A DNA stretch of 64,000 nucleotides from Micromonospora sp. WMMD1155 (lineage in GTDB: Bacteria; Actinomycetota; Actinomycetes; Mycobacteriales; Micromonosporaceae). A program made the position numbers and the translations under genes. The stretch covers positions 6,696,501-6,760,500 of the forward strand of contig NZ_CP120742.1 of the NCBI RefSeq assembly GCF_029581275.1. Direction: 5' to 3'. Below are positions 51,540-60,190 of the stretch, one piece after another; position 1 is the first letter of the stretch, and every line of letters begins with the position of its first letter. The notes under the pieces are model-generated. The model saw only the letters and a list, made by a program, of their open reading frames with translations. It was not told the origin of the DNA and did not search any database.

Positions 51540-51884
51540 TCAGGCCTGGCCGGGTGCCTCGTCGGTCAGGTGCCAGATTTCGCGCATCGGAGCCCACCAG
51601 TCCCCCGAGCCGGGCTCGGCGATCGACTCCTGACACGGGTCGGTCAGCTTCCACCACTCCTGCGTCTGCGGGTCGGCGGCGATGAACCGCAGGTCGGCCT
51701 CGTAGTCGTCACCGACGTACTCGTAGTAGCCGAAGAGCAGGTCGCCGTGCAGGAAGATGGTGTAGTTGCGGAAGTTGGCGTCGCGCAGCGTCTGCTCGAC
51801 GCTCGGCCAGACCTCGGCGTGCAGCCGAAGGTAGGTTTCCCGCTGGTCCGGGCGGAGTCGGATCACGCAGCCATGACGTTGCAC
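51540..51884 (-). CDS. rhaM: L-rhamnose mutarotase family protein
   Basis: This 114-residue protein is a dimeric alpha/beta barrel type enzyme that interconverts anomers of L-rhamnose. Typical features are MQRHGCVIRLRPDQRETYLRLHAEVWPSV (with the key His), YTIFLHGDLLFGYYEY and WWAPMREIWHL. Length fits RhaM (about 105-115). There is no other rhamnose gene near it, and a different pyranose could be the substrate. The start is ATG 51884. Confidence 0.87.
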   Translation of the reverse strand: MQRHGCVIRLRPDQRETYLRLHAEVWPSVEQTLRDANFRNYTIFLHGDLLFGYYEYVGDDYEADLRFIAADPQTQEWWKLTDPCQESIAEPGSGDWWAPMREIWHLTDEAPGQA

Positions 51885-52019
51885 GTCGTGCCCTTTCGTG
51901 TGAACTGGTCGAGGGGTGCCGAAATCATCTGACCGTAGCGGTTGGACGGTGCTTCGCGGAGGGCTGCCTGGTCTCTGGGATCAGCCGTTTCGGCAGGCTG
52001 CGTAGCGTGGCGACGGGTC

Positions 52020-52032
52020 TACAGTCAGGTGA
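52020..52032 (+). promoter_or_regulatory. Leaderless promoter -10 of the two-component operon
   Basis: TACAGT at 52020-52025 ends six bases before ATG 52032, so the transcript should begin at the start codon. No clear -35 is seen. It fixes the response-regulator start at 52032. Confidence 0.6.
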
Positions 52033-52712
52033 TGGAAGGCCGCGTGCTGGTGGTCGAGGACGACGCCTCCATCCGGGAGGCCAGCGTCCTCGGGCTGCGC
52101 CGCGCGGGCTTCCGGGTCGACAGCGCCGTCGACGGGCGACAGGCCCTGGCGGCCTGGCGGGCCCACCCCGTCGACCTGATCGTGCTCGACGTCATGCTGC
52201 CGGCCCTCGACGGTCTGGAGGTCTGCCGGGAGATCCGGCGTACGAGTCAGGTGCCGATCCTGATGGTGACGGCGCGGACGGACACCATCGACGTGGTGGT
52301 CGGGTTGGAGTGCGGCGCGGACGACTACCTGCGTAAGCCCTTCGACCTGCCCGAGTTGGTGGCCCGGGTCCGTTCGGTGCTGCGTCGGGTGAGCGCGCCC
52401 GTCCCGTCGACGCTCATCGAGGTCGGCGGGTTGGAGATCGACCCGGGCGGCTTCGTGGTCCGCCGACACGGCCGGGAGGTGCCGCTGACCACCACCGAGT
52501 TCCGCCTGTTGCTGGAGCTGGCTCGTCGACCAGGCCAGGTCTTCACCCGGGAGTTGCTGCTGCACCTGGTCTGGAACCACGACTTCCTGGGCGACTCCCG
52601 ACTCGTCGACGTGGCGGTGCAACGGCTGCGCGCCAAGGTCGAGGAGGACCCGGCGCGGCCACGGCTGGTCCAGACCGTGCGGGGCGCCGGCTACAAGTTG
52701 TCGGTGGGCTGA
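52032..52712 (+). CDS. OmpR-family response regulator
   Basis: This 226-residue regulator has a receiver domain with acidic pair Asp10/Asp11, phosphorylated Asp53 (VLDVMLP) and Lys near 102 (YLRKPFD), then an OmpR winged helix (TEFRLLLELARRPGQVFTRELLLHLVW, SRLVDVAVQRLRAKVEEDP). It is the first gene of a three-gene operon with a histidine kinase and a lipoprotein. The layout equals MtrA-MtrB-LpqB of actinobacteria, though this is a paralogous set. The start is set by the leaderless -10. Confidence 0.92.
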   Translation: MEGRVLVVEDDASIREASVLGLRRAGFRVDSAVDGRQALAAWRAHPVDLIVLDVMLPALDGLEVCREIRRTSQVPILMVTARTDTIDVVVGLECGADDYLRKPFDLPELVARVRSVLRRVSAPVPSTLIEVGGLEIDPGGFVVRRHGREVPLTTTEFRLLLELARRPGQVFTRELLLHLVWNHDFLGDSRLVDVAVQRLRAKVEEDPARPRLVQTVRGAGYKLSVG

Positions 52713-52726
52713 CGGGAGGGACGGCG

Positions 52727-54166
52727 ATGGCCGGACGCGCGGTGCCCCCGGGCCGCCTGCGGCGCCGGCTGACCATCGCGTTCGTCCTGGTCGCCGGGGT
52801 CTCGGCGGGGCTGCTCGCCGGTGGGACCGGGCTGCTGCTGCGGCAGTCCTGGTGGGACGCGTCGTTGCGGGAGGCCGCCGCCGACGCCCGCTACCAACTC
52901 GTCCTCGCCGGGCAGTTCCTCCCACTGACCGAGCAGCGCACCGCCGACCTGCTCGCCGGCTTCGAGGCCGGCGGCCGGCACGTGGTGCTCGTCGACGGCC
53001 CGCTGCGCCCCTCGCACCCCGCGTACGTCCCGGAGCTGGGCACCGGGTTACGGGCCACCGTCGCGGGTGGACAGCTCGGCTTCCAGCGCTCCGACCCGGC
53101 GGAACGTCCCCGGTTGCTGGTGGTCGGCGGGCGCATTCCGGGCTCGACCGCCGAGCTGTACGTCCTCACGGTGGAGGACGACGTCGCCACCGACCTGGGT
53201 CAACTGCGCAACGCCCTGGTGGCGGGCTGGGTGCTCGTGGTGCTGCTGGCCGCCGGGGTCGGTCACGCGCTGGCCCGTCGCACGTTGGAGCCGGTGGGTC
53301 GGGCCAGTCGGGCCGCCCGAGCGCTCACCGAGGGCCTGCTCGCCACCCGACTGCCGGTACGCGGGCGCGACGAGTTCAGCGTCTGGGCGGCGACGTTCAA
53401 CGAGATGGCCGAGGCGCTGGAGTCGAAGATCGGGGCACTGTCGGCGGCCGAGGCGCGCGAGCGGCGGTTCACCGCCGACGTCGCGCACGAGTTGCGTACC
53501 CCGGTGACCGCTCTGGTGGCCGCGGCGTCGCTGCTGCGGGAGCACCTCGACCAGTTGCCCGACGACGCCCGGCCGGCGGCGCGGCTGCTGGTCGGGGACG
53601 TGGTTCGGCTACGTCGGCTGGTCGAGGACCTGATGGAGATCTCCCGGCTGGATGCCGGACGGGAGCGACCGGCCGTCGAGGCGGTCGACGCGTCCGCGCT
53701 GCTGCACGGGATCGTCGCCGCGCGTGGCTGGTCGGATCGGGTGCTGGTCGACGGGGACGCCGTCACCCTGCGCACCGACCGGCGTCGGTTGGAACGGGTG
53801 CTGGCCAACCTGGTCGCCAACGCGGTCGAGCACGGCGGTGGGGAGATCCGGGCCACCGTCGTCGGGGCGGGCCCGCTCGTCGTCTTCAAGGTCACCGACC
53901 AGGGGCCGGGCATCCCGACGGAGCATCTGTCCCGGGTGTTCGACCGTTTCCACCAGGTCGACAGGTCCCGCTCCGCACCGGGCAGCGGGCTCGGGCTGGC
54001 CATCGCGCGGGAGCACGCCGTGCTGCTCGGTGGGGTGCTGAGCGTCCGCAGCGGGTCCGGTGCCGGTACCTGTTTCCGGTTGGAGTTGCCGGCGGCCGGG
54101 CCGACGATCGACGACGGCCACCAGCGGGCTCCGGGGGGCGGCATTCCGGCGGGCGGTGCGGTGTGA
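52727..54166 (+). CDS. Membrane sensor histidine kinase
   Basis: This 479-residue kinase has two membrane helices (LTIAFVLVAGVSAGLLAGGTGLLL; LVAGWVLVVLLAAGVGHAL) around an external sensor of about 120 residues, then HAMP (LEPVGRASRAARALTEG), HisKA (RFTADVAHELRTPVTAL, the phospho-His) and HATPase_c with NLVANAVEHG, DQGPGIP and GSGLGLAIA. Codon 108 is TTA (53048-53050). It starts 14 bases after the regulator gene and overlaps the lipoprotein gene by GTGA. The signal is unknown. Confidence 0.92.
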   Translation: MAGRAVPPGRLRRRLTIAFVLVAGVSAGLLAGGTGLLLRQSWWDASLREAAADARYQLVLAGQFLPLTEQRTADLLAGFEAGGRHVVLVDGPLRPSHPAYVPELGTGLRATVAGGQLGFQRSDPAERPRLLVVGGRIPGSTAELYVLTVEDDVATDLGQLRNALVAGWVLVVLLAAGVGHALARRTLEPVGRASRAARALTEGLLATRLPVRGRDEFSVWAATFNEMAEALESKIGALSAAEARERRFTADVAHELRTPVTALVAAASLLREHLDQLPDDARPAARLLVGDVVRLRRLVEDLMEISRLDAGRERPAVEAVDASALLHGIVAARGWSDRVLVDGDAVTLRTDRRRLERVLANLVANAVEHGGGEIRATVVGAGPLVVFKVTDQGPGIPTEHLSRVFDRFHQVDRSRSAPGSGLGLAIAREHAVLLGGVLSVRSGSGAGTCFRLELPAAGPTIDDGHQRAPGGGIPAGGAV

Positions 54167-55050
54167 ACCGGCGCGGCGTCGCCGGGCTGGTGCTCGTCGC
54201 TGTCCTGCTCGTGGGCGGGTGTGGCAGCCCGCGCTCGGGCGCGCTCGGGCCGGCGCCCACCGCGGCCACGGCCCCGGTGAGCGTCGCGCCGTCCACCGCC
54301 GCGACGCCCCGACGTCCCGAGCCGACCCCACCGGCGGGCCCGCCGGGATCGTCCACGCCCAACCCGTCGTCGCCGACGAGCACCCCCGCCCGGGGCAGCG
54401 TGACGGTCGAGTTGTGGTTCGTCCGCGCCGGGGACCTCGTGCCGACCAGGCGGTCCCGGCCGGCCACCGTGGCGACGTCCCGGCTGGCGCTGACCGAGCT
54501 GGCCCGGGGTCCGAGCGCGGCGGAGGCGGCCGTCGGCCTGCGCACCCTCGTCCCGGCCGACGTCGAGGTCACCCGGATCACCGACGGCACGGCGACGCTG
54601 CGCGGCCCGTCCGGCGACCCCGCGACGCGGCGGCTGCGCGAGGCCCAGGTGGTGTGGACGCTCACCCAGTTCCCCACCGTGCGCCGGGTCCGCCTCGACG
54701 GAGCGGCCCCGGTCGACCGGGAGGACTACGCGGACCTGCTGCCGCCGATCGTGGTCACCGGACCGGTCGTCGGCGAACGCGTCACCACCCCCCTCGTCGT
54801 CACCGGCACGGCCGACGTGTTCGAGGCGACGGTGAGCGTCCGGGTGCTGGACTCCGCCGGCCGGGAGGTGGCCACCGGGTTCGGCACCGCCGGCTGCGGC
54901 AGCGGCTGCCGGGGCGGCTACCGCGTGCTGGTCGGCTGGCGCACGACCGGGGAGCAGAAGGGCACGATCGAGGTGTACGAGGTGTCCGCGCGGGACGGTT
55001 CCCGGATCAACACGACGACCGTCCCGGTGGTCCTGGCGCCGGGCGGCTGA
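54163..55050 (+). CDS. GerMN/Gmad2 lipoprotein (LpqB-like position)
   Basis: This 295-residue lipoprotein has a signal with lipobox VGGCG and a long Pro/Thr/Ser stalk. A GerMN domain follows (about 85-190; VTVELWFVRAGDL, AALTELARGPSAAEAAVGLRT-like segment) and a Gmad2 immunoglobulin-like domain (about 200-295; PIVVTGPVVGERVTTPLVVTGTADVFEATVSVRVLDSAGREV). GTG 54163 overlaps the kinase stop. LpqB, the corresponding lipoprotein of MtrAB, tunes its kinase; a similar role is inferred here. Confidence 0.87.
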   Translation: MNRRGVAGLVLVAVLLVGGCGSPRSGALGPAPTAATAPVSVAPSTAATPRRPEPTPPAGPPGSSTPNPSSPTSTPARGSVTVELWFVRAGDLVPTRRSRPATVATSRLALTELARGPSAAEAAVGLRTLVPADVEVTRITDGTATLRGPSGDPATRRLREAQVVWTLTQFPTVRRVRLDGAAPVDREDYADLLPPIVVTGPVVGERVTTPLVVTGTADVFEATVSVRVLDSAGREVATGFGTAGCGSGCRGGYRVLVGWRTTGEQKGTIEVYEVSARDGSRINTTTVPVVLAPGG

Positions 55051-55431
55051 CCGCCCCCGCGAAGACGGGTGTTAACCCGATGCGTCATCCGTATATCGAC
55101 GACGACGTGCGGTCCTGACGTCTACCCGACAGCATGCCGTTTGCGGGCCCACCGCGCGGCCCGCCCCGAGCAATCGGTGAAAGCGCAGGTCAGGCGAGGT
55201 CGCGCCGGTGGGAACGTCTTCGACACGCCGTTAGCGAGGTGGCGCGTCGGGCCGTGCCGGACGGCCGTTCACGTGACCTCCGAGATTGACCGAGGCGGCC
55301 ATGTTTGCGAACGTGAGCGCGCCGTTGCGCACAGTCACATTCACTGATCAGGGCTGCGGCGGCCGGGCCACACCGACGTCGCACCGGTCGCCGCGACAGC
55401 CTCACCATCCCGCACAGAGTGGAGATCCATC
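55051..55431 (+). other. Intergenic region with operon terminator
   Basis: This 381-base region has no credible gene; the small frames in it lack composition and ribosome sites. A hairpin GCGGGCC-N8-GGCCCGC lies at 55143-55164 and probably ends the two-component operon. The last 100 bases lead to GGAG at 55421-55424 before ATG 55432. The rest is less GC-rich than the flanking genes and probably contains the promoter of the mini-protein/GT2 pair. Confidence 0.5.
55143..55164 (+). terminator. Hairpin after the lipoprotein gene
   Basis: GCGGGCC (55143-55149) and GGCCCGC (55158-55164) pair perfectly around an 8-base loop, 93 bases past the lipoprotein stop. There is no U-tract. Confidence 0.5.
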
Positions 55432-55614
55432 ATGTCCGGTGGCAGCCTTCCCCGTACCGGTATGGGCGTTGTCACGATCGGCGGCGCCGCCGGTATCGGC
55501 AGCTACGCCCTCCCCCTTCCGCTGACCATCGCGATCACCGGTGCCACAGCCGTCCTCGTCGGCTTCCTGATGATCCGGATGACGTTCCGGCGTCAGCAGT
55601 CGGTCGGCCAGTGA
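55432..55614 (+). CDS. 60-residue membrane mini-protein with LPRTG motif
   Basis: This 60-residue protein begins MSGGSLPRTGMGVVTIGG. LPRTG at residues 6-10 matches the LPXTG sortase motif and is followed by hydrophobic helices (GGAAGIGSYALPLPLTIAITGATAVLVGFLMI) and a basic tail (RMTFRRQQ), as in the end of a wall-anchored protein, but nothing precedes it and there is no signal peptide. ATG 55432 has GGAG seven bases upstream. Its stop overlaps the GTG of the synthase gene (GTGA), so they are coupled. It could be a GT2 accessory subunit; its role is unknown. Confidence 0.75.
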   Translation: MSGGSLPRTGMGVVTIGGAAGIGSYALPLPLTIAITGATAVLVGFLMIRMTFRRQQSVGQ

Positions 55615-56957
55615 CCGCGAGCGTCACCAGGGGTCGTGTCCTGTTCGCCGCGGCGGTCGTCCTGGCCGCCGCGGCGGCGTGGACCGCCCATCACGTCCTC
55701 GCCGTGATCGGCGCCCTCGACGGAGGCGGTCACCGGTTCACCTTCGCGTACGCCATCATGTTCCTGCTGCTGATCTGGCAGCTCGGCACCGCCTATCTGG
55801 AGAAGCCGGCCATGGTCACGGACCGGATGCAGGGGCACCTCGACGCTCTGCACGTGGTGGGCATCGTGCCGGCGTACAACGAGGATCCCGCCGCGCTGCG
55901 GGCCTGCCTCGAATCCATGATCTTCCAAACCCGCAGGCCGGACACCATCTACGTGGTGGACGACGGGTCGAAGCTGACCGAGGGCTACCAGCCGGTCAAG
56001 CGGTGGTTCCTCGACGTGGCTCCGGTACACGGGATCATCGCCGCCTGGCACATCCAACCCAACGCCGGGAAACGGCACGCCCAGGCCGCCGCGGTGCGGT
56101 CGACACCGGCAGCGGACGTCTACTGGACGGTGGACTCGGACACCATCTCGGACCCGAACGCCCTGCGGGAGTTGTTGAAGCCCTTCGCCGACCCGGCGGT
56201 GCAGTCCGTCGCCGGGGTGGTGATGGCCGCGAACGTCCGCAGCAGCTTCCTCACCCGGTTCACCGACCTGTGGCTGGTGACCGGGCAGCTCACCGACCGG
56301 TCGTCGTTGTCGGTGTTCGGGTGCGTCTGGGTGAACTCGGGCCCGATCGCCGCCTACCGGGCCGCCGTGGTCCGCGACAACCTCGGTGCGTACCTGACGG
56401 AGACGTTCTTCGGCCGGCGGGTGCCCTTCTCCGACGACTCCCTCCTCACCCTCTTCGCGATGGTCCGGGGACGTACGGTGCAGCAGCCGTCGGCGTTCGC
56501 GTTCTCCCTGATGCCGGAGAACGCCGGGCACTTCTGCCGGATGTTCCTGCGCTGGATGCGCGGCAGTTTCATCAGAACCTGGTGGCGGGTCCGGTACCTG
56601 TCGTTGCGGTCGATCGCGTGGTGGCTGCATCTGCTGCGCTGGGCGGCCACGGTGGTCGCGACGGTGCTGTTCGTGGCGGTGGCGATCCTGTCGCCGATCA
56701 TCGACCCCGACCCGCGGGCCATTCCGTGGCTGGTGGCGGTGCCGTTGATCGTCGGGTACGGGCAGGCGCTGCGCTACCTGACGGTGCGACGATCGGACCA
56801 GTCGACCGCCTACCAGTGGGGCACCTGGCTCCTCACGCCCGTCGCGGTGGTGTTCGCCCTGGTCGTGCTGCGGGCGATCCGCTGGTACGGCATCGTCACC
56901 TGCTGGCGCACCGGCTGGGGCACCCGCACGAAGGTGGAGGTGGCGCTGAGTTCCTGA
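55611..56957 (+). CDS. Membrane glycosyltransferase, family 2 (hyaluronan synthase-like)
   Basis: This 448-residue processive GT2 enzyme has two N-terminal helices (VLFAAAVVLAAAAAW; FAYAIMFLLLIWQLG), then a catalytic domain with VPAYNEDP, VVDDGSK, TVDSDT, SGPIAAYR, SDDSLLTL and RWMRGSF (the DDG, DxD, and QxxRW-like motifs). Three to four C-terminal helices follow, which would form the export channel. GTG 55611 overlaps the LPRTG mini-protein stop. The sugar is not known; hyaluronan, chitin- or cellulose-like polymers are possible. No acceptor-modifying gene is adjacent. Confidence 0.87.
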   Translation: MTASVTRGRVLFAAAVVLAAAAAWTAHHVLAVIGALDGGGHRFTFAYAIMFLLLIWQLGTAYLEKPAMVTDRMQGHLDALHVVGIVPAYNEDPAALRACLESMIFQTRRPDTIYVVDDGSKLTEGYQPVKRWFLDVAPVHGIIAAWHIQPNAGKRHAQAAAVRSTPAADVYWTVDSDTISDPNALRELLKPFADPAVQSVAGVVMAANVRSSFLTRFTDLWLVTGQLTDRSSLSVFGCVWVNSGPIAAYRAAVVRDNLGAYLTETFFGRRVPFSDDSLLTLFAMVRGRTVQQPSAFAFSLMPENAGHFCRMFLRWMRGSFIRTWWRVRYLSLRSIAWWLHLLRWAATVVATVLFVAVAILSPIIDPDPRAIPWLVAVPLIVGYGQALRYLTVRRSDQSTAYQWGTWLLTPVAVVFALVVLRAIRWYGIVTCWRTGWGTRTKVEVALSS

Positions 56958-56973
56958 CCGCACGACCGGCGCC

Positions 56974-56997
56974 CGGCGAAACGTGATCGTTTCGCCG
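56974..56997. promoter_or_regulatory. Inverted repeat after the synthase gene, shared with TetR leader
   Basis: CGGCGAAACG (56974-56983) and CGTTTCGCCG (56988-56997) form a perfect 10-base stem with a TGAT loop. ATCGTTTCGC from its right arm recurs at 57064-57073, just before the TetR gene. It may be a terminator for the synthase gene and/or a TetR operator. Confidence 0.5.
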
Positions 56998-57089
56998 AGC
57001 TGGTGCGACGCAACTCACGAAAGCCTGCATGTTCGGGCAACCGCGAACTAGTGTCGGTACGACATCGTTTCGCGGGGGGGTCGTCGGGG

Positions 57090-57719
57090 ATGCTGGGTGG
57101 TCAGCAGGTGGGCACGAGTGCCGGGGTGCCGGCGGCTCGTGGTCCGCGCTGCACGGACACCGACCTGTTCGCCGTCGTCATCGCGCTGCTGCGCGAGGTC
57201 GGTTACGACCGGCTGACCATCGACGCCGTCGCCGCTCGCGCCCATGTCAGCAAGGCCACCATCTACCGGCGCTGGGAGGGGAAGGCCGAGTTGGTCGTCG
57301 CCGCCCTGCGAGACCGGCAGGTGGGTGTGCACAACCCGCCCGACACCGGTTCGCTGCGCGGCGACCTGATCGAGCTGCTCCGGGCCACCGTCGCGATCTG
57401 CGCCGCCGACTGCGACCTCATGCAGGCGTTGACCTTCGCCATGCGCACCAACCCCGAGCTGGAACGCCTGGTGCGCCACCAGGTGCTCCCGGCCGGGCGG
57501 GTGGCCAGCACCGCCATCCTGGTCCGCGCAGCCGCCCGGGGGGAGATCCCGCCGGAGGCCGGCGAACGGGAGTTGTTCCACGATCTGGCGCCCGCGCTCA
57601 CCATGTCCCGCATCGTCGCGCACGGCCTACCCGCCGACGACGCGTTCCTCAGCCAGGTCGTCGACCAGGTGCTGATCCCGGTTCTCCGCTACCAGCACGA
57701 CCGCCCGTCCCAGGCCTGA
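57090..57719 (+). CDS. TetR/AcrR family transcriptional regulator
   Basis: This 209-residue regulator has the TetR HTH (LREVGYDRLTIDAVAARAHVSKATIYRRWEGKAELVVAAL) and a helical ligand domain with LLRATVAICAADCDLMQAL and FHDLAPALTMSRIV. The start is ATG 57090; an earlier frame start at 57003 would overlap the operator-like repeats. It lies 35 bases before an MFS efflux gene on the same strand, and TetR regulators usually repress such a pump. Repeats of ATCGTTTCGC upstream are candidate operators. Confidence 0.88.
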   Translation: MLGGQQVGTSAGVPAARGPRCTDTDLFAVVIALLREVGYDRLTIDAVAARAHVSKATIYRRWEGKAELVVAALRDRQVGVHNPPDTGSLRGDLIELLRATVAICAADCDLMQALTFAMRTNPELERLVRHQVLPAGRVASTAILVRAAARGEIPPEAGERELFHDLAPALTMSRIVAHGLPADDAFLSQVVDQVLIPVLRYQHDRPSQA

Positions 57720-57754
57720 TCTCACCGACATCTCGCAACACGGAAGGCTCCACC

Positions 57755-59248
57755 ATGCCCGGAACCACCTCGACCGCCCCCGGCGCCCCCGGCGCCGGGA
57801 CGTCGACAGGCGCGCCGCACCCGCGGCGCTGGATCGCGTTGGCGGTCATCGCGGTCTCGCAGTTGATGGTCGTCCTGGACGCCACCATCGTGAACATCGC
57901 GCTGCCGCAGGCCCAGGTCGACCTGGGCATCAGCGACGCGAACCGGCAGTGGGTGGTCACCGCCTACACGCTGGCGTTCGGGGGTCTGCTGCTGCTCGGC
58001 GGCCGGATCGCCGACTACTGGGGGCGCAAGCGCACCTTCCTGGTCGGTATGACCGGTTTCGCGCTGGCCTCCGCGCTGGGCGGTCTGGCCAGCACCGGCG
58101 GGATGCTCTTCGCCGCCCGCGCGCTGCAGGGCGCGTTCGGCGCGCTGCTCGCCCCGGCCGCGCTGGCGCTGCTCACCGTCCTCTTCACCGAGGCCACCGA
58201 GCGGGCCAAGGCGTTCGCGGTGTACGGCGCGATCGCCGGCGGTGGCTCGGCGGTCGGTCTGCTGCTCGGCGGGGTGCTCACCGAGTACGCCGACTGGCGC
58301 TGGTGCCTCCTGGTGAACATCCCGGTCGCCGCCGTGGCCATCGCCTTCGCGCTCCCGCTGGTGCCGGAGAGCCGGGCGCACGGCAACACCCGCTACGACG
58401 TACCCGGTGCGATCGTGGTCACCGCGGGCCTGGTCGCCCTGGTCTACGGCTTCACCAAGGCCGCCGAGGACGGCTGGGACGCCACCGCGACGCTCGGCTT
58501 CATCGCCGCGGGCGTGGTGCTGCTCGCCGCCTTCGTGGTGATCGAGATGCGCTCCAGCCACCCGCTGCTGCCGCTGCGGATCATCCTGGACCGCAACCGG
58601 GGCGGGGCGTTCCTCACCTCGACGCTGATCGGCGCCGGCCTGTTCGGGGCGTTCCTCTTCCTGACCTTCTACTTCCAGGTGGTGCTGCAGTACAAGCCCC
58701 TGGAGGCCGGTCTGGCGTCGCTGCCGGTCACCGCCGGTGTGTTGATCGCCGCGGGTGGCGCGAGCCAGCTGATGCCCCGACTGGGTGCCAAGCCGCTGAT
58801 GGTGGCCGGTTCGGCGCTCGCCGCCGTGGGCATGCTGGTGCTGACCCAGATCGACGTGAACACGTCGTTCCTCACCCACCTGCTGCCCGCCCAGGTCATC
58901 CTGGGCCTGGGGCTGGGCTTCACCTTCGTCCCGCTGTCCAGCCTGGCCCTGGTCGGCGTGCCGGAGCACGACGCCGGCGCGGCCAGTGCGACGCTCAACG
59001 CCACCCAGCAGATCGGTGGCTCGCTCGGCACCGCGTTGCTGAACACCCTCTACACCAGCGCGGTCGCCACGTACCTCGTCGGTCGGGCACCGAACCCGGT
59101 CAACCAGGTCGAGGCGCTGGTGCAGGGCTACAGCGTGGCGTTCGCCTGGGGTGCGGTGCTGATCGTGCTCGCCGGTCTGGCCACCGTGTTCCTGGTGAAG
59201 GTGCGCAAGGAGGACATCCCGACCGGCACCACCGTGCACATGGGCTGA
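57755..59248 (+). CDS. DHA2-family MFS drug efflux transporter
   Basis: This 497-residue transporter has 14 predicted helices. It shows LMVVLDATIVNIALPQAQVDLG (DHA2 start), the GGRIADYWGRKR motif A, and the motif C-like AIAGGGSAVGLLLGGVL. It exports drugs or other amphiphiles in exchange for protons. ATG 57755 has GGAAGG upstream. It follows the TetR gene and is likely its target. The substrate is unknown. Confidence 0.9.
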   Translation: MPGTTSTAPGAPGAGTSTGAPHPRRWIALAVIAVSQLMVVLDATIVNIALPQAQVDLGISDANRQWVVTAYTLAFGGLLLLGGRIADYWGRKRTFLVGMTGFALASALGGLASTGGMLFAARALQGAFGALLAPAALALLTVLFTEATERAKAFAVYGAIAGGGSAVGLLLGGVLTEYADWRWCLLVNIPVAAVAIAFALPLVPESRAHGNTRYDVPGAIVVTAGLVALVYGFTKAAEDGWDATATLGFIAAGVVLLAAFVVIEMRSSHPLLPLRIILDRNRGGAFLTSTLIGAGLFGAFLFLTFYFQVVLQYKPLEAGLASLPVTAGVLIAAGGASQLMPRLGAKPLMVAGSALAAVGMLVLTQIDVNTSFLTHLLPAQVILGLGLGFTFVPLSSLALVGVPEHDAGAASATLNATQQIGGSLGTALLNTLYTSAVATYLVGRAPNPVNQVEALVQGYSVAFAWGAVLIVLAGLATVFLVKVRKEDIPTGTTVHMG

Positions 59249-59357
59249 GCTGACCGACGCGGCCGCCGGCCGGTCCGCCCCGACCTGGGTGCGGACCGGT
59301 CGGCGATCGCTTCCGGTAACGTCCCGACCATCGTCGAAAGTCCGTTTGAGGAGATCC

Positions 59358-60149
59358 ATGTCCACCCCAGCTGACCAGATCATCACGGCTCTGCGCGCGG
59401 GCCACGAGGAGCTCGCCGCGCTCGTGCGGGACCTCAAGGAGGACGACCTGCTCCGCCCGTCGGGGGCCAGCGAATGGCAGGTTTCCCAGGTGTTGAGTCA
59501 CCTGGGCAGCGGCGCCGAGATCAACCTGGCGGCGCTGGACGCCGCCCGCACCGGCGCGCCCGCCCCGGACGGGGACTTCAACCGTGGCGTCTGGGCCCGC
59601 TGGGACGCGATGTCCCCGGCCGAGCACGCCGCCGGGTTCCTCGCCGCCAACGAGCGTCTGGTCGAGGCGTACGAGGCGTTGGACGCCCAGACGCGCGCCA
59701 CGCTGCGGATCGACCTGGGCTTCCTGCCGGAGCCGGTCGACGTGGCCACCGCGGGCCGTTTCCGGCTCAGCGAGTTCGCGCTGCACCAGTGGGACGCCGA
59801 GGTGGCGTTCAACAGGTTCGCCGCGGTGACGCCGGGGGCGGTGGCGCTGCTGCTCGACCAGATCGGCGGGATGCTGGCCTGGACCAGCCGACCGCAGGAG
59901 CTGGCCGGTCGGGAGGCCACCCTGCTGCTGCGCCTGCACGCGCCGGAGCGGACGTTCGGGCTGCGGCTCGGCGAGAAGGTCGAGATCGTCGACGCGCCGG
60001 AGCAGCCCGACGGCGAGCTGGTCGCGCCCGCCGAGGCGTGGTTGCGGCTGGCGGTCGGCCGGCTCGGTGCCGCGTACACCCCGGACGGGGTGCGGGTGAC
60101 CGGCCCGGTGACCCTGGACGACCTGCGCCGGGTCTTCGCCGGTTTCTGA
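59358..60149 (+). CDS. TIGR03083-type (maleylpyruvate isomerase N-terminal/DinB-like) protein
   Basis: This 263-residue protein has the DinB-like four-helix fold: IITALRAGHEELAALVRDLKEDDLLRPSGASEWQVSQVLSHLGSGAEI, with His in VLSHL, and later EFALHQWDAEV with metal-type His. The C-terminal part is a sterol-carrier-like domain. Such enzymes may be mycothiol-dependent transferases, typical of actinobacteria. ATG 59358 has GAGGAG four bases upstream. The substrate is unknown. Confidence 0.83.
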   Translation: MSTPADQIITALRAGHEELAALVRDLKEDDLLRPSGASEWQVSQVLSHLGSGAEINLAALDAARTGAPAPDGDFNRGVWARWDAMSPAEHAAGFLAANERLVEAYEALDAQTRATLRIDLGFLPEPVDVATAGRFRLSEFALHQWDAEVAFNRFAAVTPGAVALLLDQIGGMLAWTSRPQELAGREATLLLRLHAPERTFGLRLGEKVEIVDAPEQPDGELVAPAEAWLRLAVGRLGAAYTPDGVRVTGPVTLDDLRRVFAGF

Positions 60150-60190
60150 GTGGGTGCAGCGCGGGCCGGTGACCCGGCCCGCGCGACCTC

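Noticed and set aside
55069..55347. A 92-residue plus-strand frame in the gap after the lipoprotein gene
   Set aside because: No ribosome site, unusual composition, and it contains the operon's hairpin terminator.
57722..59437. A 571-residue minus-strand frame opposite the MFS gene
   Set aside because: Gln/His/Arg-rich complement of transmembrane helices; no independent support.
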